Assembly (NCBI RefSeq): GCF_000688455.1
Contig: NZ_JIAL01000001.1
Span: 2,883,001-2,947,000, forward strand
From: Pseudacidobacterium ailaaui
GTDB lineage: Bacteria; Acidobacteriota; Terriglobia; Terriglobales; Acidobacteriaceae
DNA: 64,000 nucleotides
Direction: 5' to 3'
A program made the position numbers and the translations under genes. Below the pieces are notes generated by a model. It ran no database searches and had not been told where the DNA came from. It saw only the letters and a list, made by a program, of their open reading frames with translations. Positions 57,890-64,000 of the stretch are shown here, piece after piece. The first letter of the stretch is position 1. The number at the start of each line of letters is the position of its first letter.

Positions 57890-57905
57890 AGCAAACACAG
57901 TGCCA
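57890..57905 (-). promoter_or_regulatory. Sigma-54 (-24/-12) promoter of the czcCBA operon
   Basis: On the minus strand TGGCAC-N5-TTGCT, with exactly 10 bp between the invariant GG and GC, matching the sigma-54 consensus. The predicted start is near 57879. The neighbouring divergent gene pair encodes a kinase and a GAFTGA-containing sigma-54 activator. Confidence 0.8.
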
Positions 57906-57907
57906 AT

Positions 57908-57928
57908 TCAAAAATCACGGATTTTTGA
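57908..57928. promoter_or_regulatory. Perfect inverted repeat abutting the sigma-54 promoter
   Basis: Arms TCAAAAATC (57908-57916) and GATTTTTGA (57920-57928) around a 3-bp centre, ending 3 bp upstream of the -24 element. A shorter repeat TTGAG/CTCAA follows at 57925-57938. Possible repressor or IHF-type site. Confidence 0.5.
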
Positions 57929-57951
57929 GGAGTCTCAAGGATTTTCGCCTG

Positions 57952-57993
57952 ATTTGGTACAGGCTCCAGGCAGCGTTTGTCCCATTTGGTACA
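57952..57993. promoter_or_regulatory. Direct repeat ATTTGGTACA, candidate enhancer sites of the NtrC-type activator
   Basis: ATTTGGTACA occurs at 57952-57961 and 57984-57993, exactly 32 bp (three turns) apart, about 75-115 bp upstream of the predicted sigma-54 start. This is the usual place and phasing for activator sites. Confidence 0.55.
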
Positions 57994-58091
57994 CATGAAC
58001 GTAGAACATTCACGAAACCTGGTGAGAGGGCCTTGACTCTGCATCAGGATGACAAGCCAGGAATCATTGTGGAACGCTGGTTGCAGCTCTG

Positions 58092-59261
58092 ATGGCCATG
58101 ACGACTGTCCGAGGCATGGACCAGGTTGTTTGCCGATATTCTTTTTCTATGGGATGGAGTCCGCGGTTGTGGCTGGAAAGGTCTGTGCCCGGAGTGGCAT
58201 TGATTGTGCTGCTGCTTCTTTGTCTGGCCATGCTCACGATGATCGTGCCGGGGAATAATCTGTGGGCGCACAATATTCTGCATCACCTGAATTTTTTGCC
58301 GCTCATGATGGCAGGAATTCTGTTTGGTTTGCGTGGTGCTTTGTGGTCGGCGCTGCTGGCCGGCGCGGTCAATGCGCCTTTGATCGCGCACCACTGGCAT
58401 CGCTGGCCGGTTGATGCAAAAGATCAGATCGTAGAACTTTCTATCTTCAGTGCAGCGGGATTGATTGCAGGCTATCTCTCGGACAGAGAGCGCGCACAAC
58501 GGAGAAATCTAGAACAGACCAAACAAGAGCTTGAAAAGGTCTATCTAGAGTTGCAAGAAAATATCGCCCATATGAAGAAAGCGGAACGATTGTCTGCGGC
58601 AGGCCAGCTTGCGGCCAGCCTGGCGCATGAGATCCGTAATCCTTTGGCAAGCATTTCAGGCGCAGCAGGAATTCTGAGGCGTGGCTCTGCATCGCCTGAA
58701 TATATTCGGGACAGCCTCGACATTATTGATAAGGAATCACAGCGGCTGAACAAACTACTTACCGGCTTTCTGAATTTTGCCAAGCCGCGTTCGCCACGTT
58801 TGCACAAAACCGATCCGAATGCCGTACTTGCTTCGGTCACCACACTGGCTGCTCACGTGGCGGAAGCCAGTCAGGTCGCCTTGGTCCATCAACCGCTTGA
58901 GGGTTGTCCGGAAATTGAATGCGACCCGGAACAGCTGAAACAGGTATTGCTCAATCTTGTCATCAACGCTGTGGAGGCATCGCCTGCTGGCGGAACAGTG
59001 ATGCTGCGAACGGCGTACAGCGGAGGTGCCGTCATCATGGAAGTAGAAGACCGCGGGGTTGGTATTCCGGACGGGGTAGCCGACCAGATTTTTGACCCCT
59101 TCTTTACGACCAAACCAAAGGGAACAGGGCTGGGACTCGCAGTCTCCTCCATGATTCTTTCCCAGCATGGCGGAAAGATTTCATTCAGCAGAAACAAAGA
59201 AGGAGGCACAACGTTCCGCATCGAGCTGCCTCGGAATGGAGAAGCGCCGCGTGTCCGCTAA
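58092..59261 (+). CDS. Membrane sensor histidine kinase
   Basis: 389 residues. Three or four membrane helices (about 33-135) form a MASE-like or short sensor with almost no periplasmic domain. A coiled linker (about 135-165) leads to the HisKA helix ASLAHEIRNPLASISG (phosphoaccepting His). The HATPase domain contains QVLLNLVINAVEAS (N box), EDRGVGIPD (G1), FFTTKPKGTGLGLAV (F/G2), and ends near 380. It should phosphorylate the adjacent NtrC-type regulator. The start is uncertain: several ATGs compete and none has a strong ribosome site. Its stop overlaps the regulator start, so the two are coupled. Confidence 0.92.
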   Translation: MAMTTVRGMDQVVCRYSFSMGWSPRLWLERSVPGVALIVLLLLCLAMLTMIVPGNNLWAHNILHHLNFLPLMMAGILFGLRGALWSALLAGAVNAPLIAHHWHRWPVDAKDQIVELSIFSAAGLIAGYLSDRERAQRRNLEQTKQELEKVYLELQENIAHMKKAERLSAAGQLAASLAHEIRNPLASISGAAGILRRGSASPEYIRDSLDIIDKESQRLNKLLTGFLNFAKPRSPRLHKTDPNAVLASVTTLAAHVAEASQVALVHQPLEGCPEIECDPEQLKQVLLNLVINAVEASPAGGTVMLRTAYSGGAVIMEVEDRGVGIPDGVADQIFDPFFTTKPKGTGLGLAVSSMILSQHGGKISFSRNKEGGTTFRIELPRNGEAPRVR

Positions 59262-60642
59262 TCTCATCCTGATTGTGGACGATGACAGCAGCGTGCGCCG
59301 GGTGATGCAGATGCAGCTTGCTGAGGCCGGCTACGAAGTGCTGCCGGCGGCCACAGGCAATGAGGCATACCGTCTCCTGATGGACCGGCGCCCAAAGCTG
59401 GTCATTACCGACTTACGTATGCCTGATCTGGACGGTATTGAACTCTTGCGTCGAATTGCTGCATCGGAGATCCAGACAACTGTCATTATGATTACGGCCT
59501 TTGGCAGTATTGAGACTGCAGTACAGGCCATGCGGCTGGGCGCATATGACTACATTACCAAGCCCATAGACTACGAAGCACTGATGCTGGCTGTGCATCG
59601 GGCGATGGAGCGCCAGAGCCTGATTGACGAAGTGCGCAATCTGCGGTCGGCGCTCGATCAGCGTTATGGGTTTGAAAATATCGTGGGACACTCCAAGAGC
59701 CTGCTGCGTGTTCTTGAAATGGCCTCGCGTGTGGCCCAGCATGATACTACGGTGCTGATTCAAGGAGAGACCGGGACAGGAAAAGAACTGCTCGCACGCG
59801 CCATCCACCACAATAGCCGCAGAGTCAATCGGCCTTTTGTAACCATCAACTGCGGGGCGATCCCAAAGGACCTGATTGAAGCCGAACTGTTTGGTTACGC
59901 CAAGGGAGCCTTTACTGGGGCCAGCAACAGCAAGCCAGGTAGAGTCGAGATGGCCGATGGGGGCACCCTGTTTCTGGATGAAATTGGCGAGCTGCCGCTT
60001 GAATCGCAGGTAAAACTGCTGCGGCTCATCCAACATGGAGAAGTGGAGCGTGTTGGAGCAACCGCAACGCAGACCATCCATGTTCGGATCATTGCTGCCA
60101 CACATCGCAATCTGCAGGCCATGGTAGACGACGGTACTTTCCGGGAAGACCTGTATTACAGGCTTGCGGTTGTTCCGCTCTCTCTTCCTCCGCTGCGGGA
60201 GAGGAAAGAAGACATTCCAGAGCTTGTGGAGCATTTGTTCCACAAAGCGAAAGAGCGGCATGGGATGCAGAACGTTCGGGTCTCACCCTCTGTTGGAGCA
60301 CATTTTACCGGGTATCGCTGGCCGGGAAACATTCGCGAGATGGAAAACGTGATTGAGCGGATGCTGGTCCTCTCCAATGGCGAAGAGATTACGGAGCACG
60401 ATCTGCCGGAAGAACTGCGCAGCGCTCCTGCGAGTCTATCGAAATCGCTGCTGCTGGAGCTGCCCGATGAGGGCATTAGCCTTGAGAACATCGAGCGGGA
60501 GCTTCTGCTGCGAGCGCTGGAAAAATTCAAGGGAAATCAGACGCAGGCAGCGCGCTATCTGGATATCAGCCGGCGTACGCTGATCTACCGAATGGAAAAG
60601 CACGGACTGCGGCAGAGCGAGGAAGACGACGAACAGAGTTGA
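59236..60642 (+). CDS. NtrC-family sigma-54-dependent response regulator
   Basis: 468 residues. The receiver (about 10-125) has the acidic pocket IVDDDS and phosphorylated D59 in VITDLRMPDLDG. The central AAA+ domain (about 150-385) has Walker A GETGTGKE, the sigma-54-contacting GAFTGA in GYAKGAFTGASNSKPG and Walker B GGTLFLDEIG. A C-terminal Fis-type HTH (NQTQAARYLDISRRTLIYRM) ends it. It should drive the sigma-54 promoter of the czc operon 1.4 kb away on the other strand. Two starts compete: this ATG (no clear ribosome site) and a GTG at 59251 with GGAG 9 nt upstream. Confidence 0.94.
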   Translation: MEKRRVSANLILIVDDDSSVRRVMQMQLAEAGYEVLPAATGNEAYRLLMDRRPKLVITDLRMPDLDGIELLRRIAASEIQTTVIMITAFGSIETAVQAMRLGAYDYITKPIDYEALMLAVHRAMERQSLIDEVRNLRSALDQRYGFENIVGHSKSLLRVLEMASRVAQHDTTVLIQGETGTGKELLARAIHHNSRRVNRPFVTINCGAIPKDLIEAELFGYAKGAFTGASNSKPGRVEMADGGTLFLDEIGELPLESQVKLLRLIQHGEVERVGATATQTIHVRIIAATHRNLQAMVDDGTFREDLYYRLAVVPLSLPPLRERKEDIPELVEHLFHKAKERHGMQNVRVSPSVGAHFTGYRWPGNIREMENVIERMLVLSNGEEITEHDLPEELRSAPASLSKSLLLELPDEGISLENIERELLLRALEKFKGNQTQAARYLDISRRTLIYRMEKHGLRQSEEDDEQS

Positions 60643-60695
60643 CAGCCGTTGCTCTGGACAATTACCAATCCTTCCAAAATCAATTGTGGGACAGC

Positions 60696-60712
60696 GTACC
60701 GGATAGCGGTAC
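60696..60712. promoter_or_regulatory. Operator palindrome upstream of kdgK (copy 1)
   Basis: GTACCG-gatag-CGGTAC, 6-bp perfect arms, 15 bp before the kdgK ATG and just before its ribosome site. It is nearly identical (17 of 19 bp including two flanking A) to the palindrome at 62604-62620. Likely bound by the IclR regulator of this locus. Confidence 0.7.
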
Positions 60713-60727
60713 AAGAGGAAGGAGCGA

Positions 60728-61825
60728 ATGGAACCAATTGTCCTGAAAACAAATGCCTGCCGGTGGGACAGCGTCAGCCTGGGTGAGGTCATGCTGAGAC
60801 TGGATCCGGGTGAGGGAAGGGTCCACACTACGAGGCAGTTCACCGTCTGGGAAGGTGGCGGCGAGTATAACGTCGCCCGCGGGCTGCGGCGCTGTTTTGG
60901 CCTGAAAACGGCGGTTGTAACAACATTTGCCGATAATCCGGTGGGCCGCCTGGTTGAGGACTTAATCCTGCAGGGCGGGGTGGACACATCGCTGATCCGC
61001 TGGGTGAAATATGACGGAGTGGGACGCACTGTTCGCAACGGACTGAACTTTACCGAGCGCGGCTACGGAGTGCGTGCTGCGGTTGGCTGCTCGGACCGCG
61101 GCCACACGGCGATTTCTCAGGTGAAGAGGGGTGACTTTGATTGGGAGGCCATCTTTGGGCCGCAGAATGGCTCGCGATGGTTCCACACGGGCGGAATCTT
61201 TGCTGCTCTTTCTGAAACGACCCCGGACGTTGCTGCCGAAGCGATGGATACGGCGCGGAAATATGGAACAATCATTTCCTTCGACCTGAACTATCGCGAG
61301 TCCCTATGGAAAGCCATTGGCGGCAAAGCCAAGGCGCAGCAGGTAAACCGCGATCTGGTGCGCAAGGTGGACCTGCTGCTGGGAAATGAAGAAGATTTTT
61401 CAGCAATGCTTGGCGTCCAGCTTGAGGGAGTGACGGAAGACTTTGACGAGCTTCCGATTGCCAGCTATGAAAAGATGCTGCGGAATGTGGCTGCGGCATA
61501 TCCCAATCTGAAGATGGTGGCGACTACTCTGCGCACCGCGCACACGGCCAGCCGCAATGCCTGGGGCGCGATGGCGCTCTATCAGGATGAAATTGTGCAT
61601 GTCCCGCAGCGCGAAGTAGACATTCTGGACCGCGTAGGTGGAGGCGATTCCTTCGCCTCAGGGCTGATTTATGGCTTTCTCGCAGGCAAAACTGTGGAAT
61701 GGGCCGTGCAGTGCGGAGTTGCGCATGGCGCACTGGCCATGACGACGCCAGGAGACACTAGTATGACTACCCTGGCAGAAGTAGAACGCGTGATGAAGGG
61801 GGGATCGGCCCGGATTGCACGATAA
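60728..61825 (+). CDS. kdgK: PfkB-family sugar kinase, probable 2-keto-3-deoxygluconate kinase
   Basis: 365 residues. PfkB motifs: SLGEVMLRLDPGEGRVH and the EGGGEYNVARGL N-terminal signature, and the catalytic DRVGGGDSFASG C-terminal signature with its aspartate base. It phosphorylates a keto sugar acid with ATP. The next gene is a KDPG aldolase, which uses the product of KDG kinase, so the assignment rests on both motif and context. GGAAGGAG lies about 6 nt before the ATG. A palindromic operator precedes it. The gene is about 50 residues longer than bacterial KdgK of about 310, with an insert around 235-270. Confidence 0.85.
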   Translation: MEPIVLKTNACRWDSVSLGEVMLRLDPGEGRVHTTRQFTVWEGGGEYNVARGLRRCFGLKTAVVTTFADNPVGRLVEDLILQGGVDTSLIRWVKYDGVGRTVRNGLNFTERGYGVRAAVGCSDRGHTAISQVKRGDFDWEAIFGPQNGSRWFHTGGIFAALSETTPDVAAEAMDTARKYGTIISFDLNYRESLWKAIGGKAKAQQVNRDLVRKVDLLLGNEEDFSAMLGVQLEGVTEDFDELPIASYEKMLRNVAAAYPNLKMVATTLRTAHTASRNAWGAMALYQDEIVHVPQREVDILDRVGGGDSFASGLIYGFLAGKTVEWAVQCGVAHGALAMTTPGDTSMTTLAEVERVMKGGSARIAR

Positions 61826-61834
61826 AGGGCAGAT

Positions 61835-61920
61835 CATCCTGCACGCAGAGAGGTGTGGGCGCGCGAGGAACAATGCAGGTCTTTCCCTTGCCTCGCTTTG
61901 CGAACCGCTCGGGGTGACTA
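61835..61920. repeat. Possible degenerate intergenic repeat (REP-like) between kdgK and eda
   Basis: CCTGCA (61838-61843) and TGCAGG (61874-61879) form an inverted repeat, followed by TTTCCCTTGCCTCGCTTTGC and a CTCGGGGTGAC end. The structure looks like the dispersed palindromic repeats found between genes of many bacteria. Only one copy is present here, so this is not proven. Confidence 0.3.
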
Positions 61921-61943
61921 AGGTTTTGTGAGTGAGGAGAAGT

Positions 61944-62591
61944 ATGTCGGCTGAGGTAAAAGCAGAGATTGAACGTGTGGGACTGGTCCCCGTACTGCGG
62001 GCAAAGTCCGCTGCCGAGGGGCATGCCATGGTGGAGGCGATGCTTGCCGGTGGAGTGACTGTGGTGGAAGTTACGATGACCGTTCCCGGAGCGGTGGAAC
62101 TGCTGCGTGAGCTAAAACAAGCGCATGGGGGCAAATTGCTGCTCGGTTCCGGAACCGTGACTACGGCGGAACAGGCGGCGGCCACAATTGAGGCAGGAGC
62201 AGAGTTTGTAGTCAGTCCCAGTCTGCATCCGGAAGTCATTGCAAAGACAAAAGCACTGGGAAAGATTTCCATTCCCGGGGCGCTGACTCCGACGGAAGTG
62301 ATTACAGCATGGAATGCCGGAGCCGATTATGTGAAGGTCTTTCCGTGCTCGGCGGTGGGTGGCGCTGGTTATCTCAGGGCCTTGCTGGCGCCGTTTCCGC
62401 ACTTGCAGCTCATCCCTACAGGCGGAGTAACGCAGCAGACCGCAGCAGATTTTCTGAAGGCCGGGGCGCGCGCGCTAGGAGTAGGCGCGGACCTGGTGAA
62501 CGCAAAGGCCATTGCGGAAGGAAAGCCGGAGGTGGTAACAGATGCGGCCCGCGCGTATCTGGAAATTGTCCGTCAGGTCCGGAGCGCATGA
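61944..62591 (+). CDS. eda: 2-keto-3-deoxy-6-phosphogluconate aldolase
   Basis: 215 residues. Class I aldolase splitting KDPG to pyruvate and glyceraldehyde 3-phosphate. The Schiff-base lysine K131 stands in DYVKVFPCSAVGG, and the general acid/base glutamate is E42 in VVEVTMTVP. GTVTTAEQA and LIPTGGVTQQTAADFL are other conserved blocks. GAGGAGAAGT precedes the ATG, which decides the start over an earlier in-frame GTG. Central gene of the KDG route after kdgK, 118 nt away. Confidence 0.95.
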   Translation: MSAEVKAEIERVGLVPVLRAKSAAEGHAMVEAMLAGGVTVVEVTMTVPGAVELLRELKQAHGGKLLLGSGTVTTAEQAAATIEAGAEFVVSPSLHPEVIAKTKALGKISIPGALTPTEVITAWNAGADYVKVFPCSAVGGAGYLRALLAPFPHLQLIPTGGVTQQTAADFLKAGARALGVGADLVNAKAIAEGKPEVVTDAARAYLEIVRQVRSA

Positions 62592-62603
62592 AGAAAAAAG
62601 CAA

Positions 62604-62620
62604 GTACCGGAAGGCGGTAC
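62604..62620. promoter_or_regulatory. Operator palindrome upstream of kduD (copy 2)
   Basis: GTACCG-gaagg-CGGTAC, followed by AA; the same palindrome as at 60696-60712. It lies about 39 bp before the kduD -35 box. Confidence 0.7.
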
Positions 62621-62658
62621 AAATGGTGCAAAAATAGAACGCTGATATTTTGAAAGAA

Positions 62659-62688
62659 TTGACAATCGTTTTCCTAATAAAAAAGAAT
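62659..62688 (+). promoter_or_regulatory. Candidate sigma-70 promoter of kduD
   Basis: A perfect TTGACA (62659-62664) and a weak AAGAAT (62683-62688), spaced 18 bp. The transcription start would be near 62695, which favours the downstream kduD ATG at 62711. Confidence 0.4.
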
Positions 62689-62710
62689 GCACACGTCAAA
62701 CAGACAAGCC

Positions 62711-63475
62711 ATGGGAATTCTGGATCGGTTTCGTTTAGATGGCAAGACTGCCTTAGTCACAGGCTCGGCAAGTGGATTAGGTGCTGCGATTGCGATTGCG
62801 CTGGCGGAAGCGGGCGCATCGGTGGCCTGTCATGGAAATCGGCGCCCGGCGGACGCCACGGTCCAACACATTCAGGGATTGGGCAAGGAAGCAAAGAGTT
62901 TTTCTGCGGATTTGGGCCAGCCGGAGGGGCCGGAAAAACTCTTTGCACAGGTTGCTTCGGCGATGGGCGCGCCGGAGATCCTGGTGAACAACGCTGGAAT
63001 GATTTATCGCAATGCGGCGGAAGACTACGAGCTGGCGGCATGGAATACTGTGCTGCAGGTAAATCTGACGAGTGTCTTTCGGCTTTCTCAGCTTGCGGGA
63101 AATGAGATGCTGAAGCGTGGCAGCGGCAAGATCATCAATATAGCTTCCTTGCTCTCCTTTCAGGGCGGAATTCGTGTACCTGCCTATGCGGCTTCCAAAG
63201 GGGGGGTGGCGCAGCTGACCAAGGCGCTGGCCAATGAGTGGGCCGGACGCGGCGTGCAGGTCAATGCAATTGCCCCCGGTTATTTTCGAACAGAAAATAC
63301 GACCGCCCTACAGCAGGATGAAACAAGAAACCGGCAGATCCTGGAACGTATTCCGGCACAGCGCTGGGGCGAGCCGGAAGATCTTGCCGGAGCAGCAGTT
63401 TTTTTGGCCTCTTCAGCAAGTAACTATGTGAACGGTGAAGTGCTGGTAGTTGATGGCGGATGGATGGCGCGATGA
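62711..63475 (+). CDS. kduD: Short-chain dehydrogenase, KduD-like (2-deoxygluconate 3-dehydrogenase)
   Basis: 254 residues, the usual KduD length. NAD-binding TGSASGLGAAIA near the N-terminus, NNAGM, catalytic serine in INIASLLSF, and YAASKGG (Tyr/Lys). The end SNYVNGEVLVVDGGWMAR is typical of KduD. It would interconvert 2-keto-3-deoxygluconate and a diketo acid in pectin or alginate breakdown. The longer frame starts at 62687, but MGILDRFRLDGK is the classic KduD beginning and the promoter start lies after 62687. The stop overlaps the next ATG. Confidence 0.88.
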   Translation: MGILDRFRLDGKTALVTGSASGLGAAIAIALAEAGASVACHGNRRPADATVQHIQGLGKEAKSFSADLGQPEGPEKLFAQVASAMGAPEILVNNAGMIYRNAAEDYELAAWNTVLQVNLTSVFRLSQLAGNEMLKRGSGKIINIASLLSFQGGIRVPAYAASKGGVAQLTKALANEWAGRGVQVNAIAPGYFRTENTTALQQDETRNRQILERIPAQRWGEPEDLAGAAVFLASSASNYVNGEVLVVDGGWMAR

Positions 63476-63723
63476 GTGAAATCAAGGGCGTCGGCCAGCA
63501 ACAGACTTTGACGAGCGCTCCGGACGCGCAGGGCCTGGAAGACCATGCCTTCTTTGTCAAGGCGACAGGCGTTGCGCAGGACACGCTGAATGGTCCGCCT
63601 GCTGCGGAGCAAATCAGCTGGGCAAAGCTGCTGGCTCAGGCCAAATCATTCAGCGATCCGTATCTGGGCGGACTGCCGCCCCAGCGGACCGCCAAGTCCG
63701 GCAGGAAAAGGAGGAGCATATGA
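63472..63723 (+). CDS. Unknown 83-residue protein between kduD and iclR
   Basis: A small polar protein with no signal peptide, membrane helix or recognised motif. Its sequence has Gln/Ala/Gly-rich segments (QQQTLTSAPDAQG, then PPAAEQISWAKLLAQAK) and a basic tail ending KSGRKRRSI. It overlaps kduD by 4 nt and the IclR gene by 4 nt (ATGA both times), which is strong evidence for real translation and co-regulation. The function is not known. It could be a partner of the dehydrogenase or the regulator. Confidence 0.7.
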   Translation: MSEIKGVGQQQTLTSAPDAQGLEDHAFFVKATGVAQDTLNGPPAAEQISWAKLLAQAKSFSDPYLGGLPPQRTAKSGRKRRSI

Positions 63724-64000
63724 ACACGGTAGCATTCACGCCGTCTGCAACCGGAATCCATAAACACGCCGATCCGTATCAATTACAAAGCATTGATCGC
63801 GTGGTGGCCATGCTGGAGATGCTGAGCGAAAGCGATGTTCCGCTCAGCCTTGCGGAAATCTGTACGCGCATGCGACTGCACAAAAGCACGGCCCACCGTT
63901 CGCTGATTGTGCTGGAGCGCACTGCGCTGGTTGAACGCACGCCGGAGGGCCGCTTTCGACTGGGTCTGAAGTTGTATGAACTGGGCAACAGGGCAGTGGA
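63720..64000 (+). CDS. IclR-family regulator of the KDG locus, truncated at the right edge
   Basis: The first 93 residues are visible and run out of the window. They contain the IclR winged HTH: SIDRVVAMLEMLSESDVPLSLAEI, MRLHKSTAHRSLIVLERTALV and the RFRLGLKLYELG transition to the effector domain. KdgR of Enterobacteria belongs to this family. AGGAGGAG stands 3-4 nt before the ATG. It ends the overlapping kduD-orf83-iclR unit. The two GTACCG palindromes upstream of kdgK and kduD are its likely binding sites, inferred from position. Confidence 0.88.
   Translation, partial: MNTVAFTPSATGIHKHADPYQLQSIDRVVAMLEMLSESDVPLSLAEICTRMRLHKSTAHRSLIVLERTALVERTPEGRFRLGLKLYELGNRAV

Overview
The window looks like a piece of an Acidobacteriota chromosome, probably class Terriglobia (Acidobacteriaceae or a close relative). 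This is inferred from gene content: a large TonB-dependent receptor with an N-terminal carboxypeptidase-like domain, a TonB protein with duplicated N-terminal cytoplasmic repeats, DUF2911, DUF2059 and Wzi-type secreted proteins, and moderately high GC. The genus cannot be named from the sequence alone. Coding density is high. There is one tRNA (Arg, anticodon CCG), and I see no rRNA, CRISPR array, transposase, phage gene or plasmid marker. Both ends cut genes: a maltokinase-type domain on the left and an IclR regulator on the right.

Layout. 1-5.0 kb: end of a trehalose synthase/maltokinase gene, a glycosyltransferase-like protein, a small mechanosensitive-channel-like membrane protein, a MarR regulator with a striking double operator, and a ClC chloride channel; together they suggest osmotic or acid stress. 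5.0-12.1 kb: glutaredoxin, two APC permeases, and an Oar-type TonB-dependent receptor with its own promoter and palindromic operator. 12.1-25.5 kb: housekeeping genes lspA-ileS (minus strand), tonB, a PIG-L deacetylase, a Tat-exported metallophosphoesterase, a PpiD-like foldase, malQ, coaBC and family 4 uracil-DNA glycosylase, DUF2911 and tRNA-Arg. 25.7-32 kb: GGDEF cyclase, M20 peptidase and truA, then a TolC-type outer-membrane protein. 32-39 kb: a secreted glycine-zipper protein, the glycolytic genes eno and gpmI with a DUF2059 gene between them, and a Wzi-like protein. 39-51.8 kb: a TPP-less E1-like protein, argJ, a lone ABC ATPase, orphan thiG, ruvC, several secreted proteins, a glycosylasparaginase, a serine hydrolase, and a dnaJ/hspR-type group.

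52.3-60.6 kb holds a CzcCBA-like metal efflux operon (minus strand) facing a histidine kinase and an NtrC-type sigma-54 activator. The czc promoter has a textbook sigma-54 -24/-12 element, with repeated sites at enhancer distance upstream. This makes a self-contained sensor, activator, promoter and pump module. 60.7-64 kb is a 2-keto-3-deoxygluconate (KDG) catabolism locus: KDG kinase, KDPG aldolase, KduD-like dehydrogenase, an unknown 83-residue protein and an IclR regulator. Two nearly identical 17-bp palindromes precede kdgK and kduD and are the likely IclR operators.

Another theme is a set of genes with no Shine-Dalgarno sequence whose apparent -10 box ends only 6-9 nt before the start codon, which suggests leaderless mRNAs. 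Several start codons were moved from the longest open frame on the basis of ribosome-binding sites, and these choices are given in each entry.
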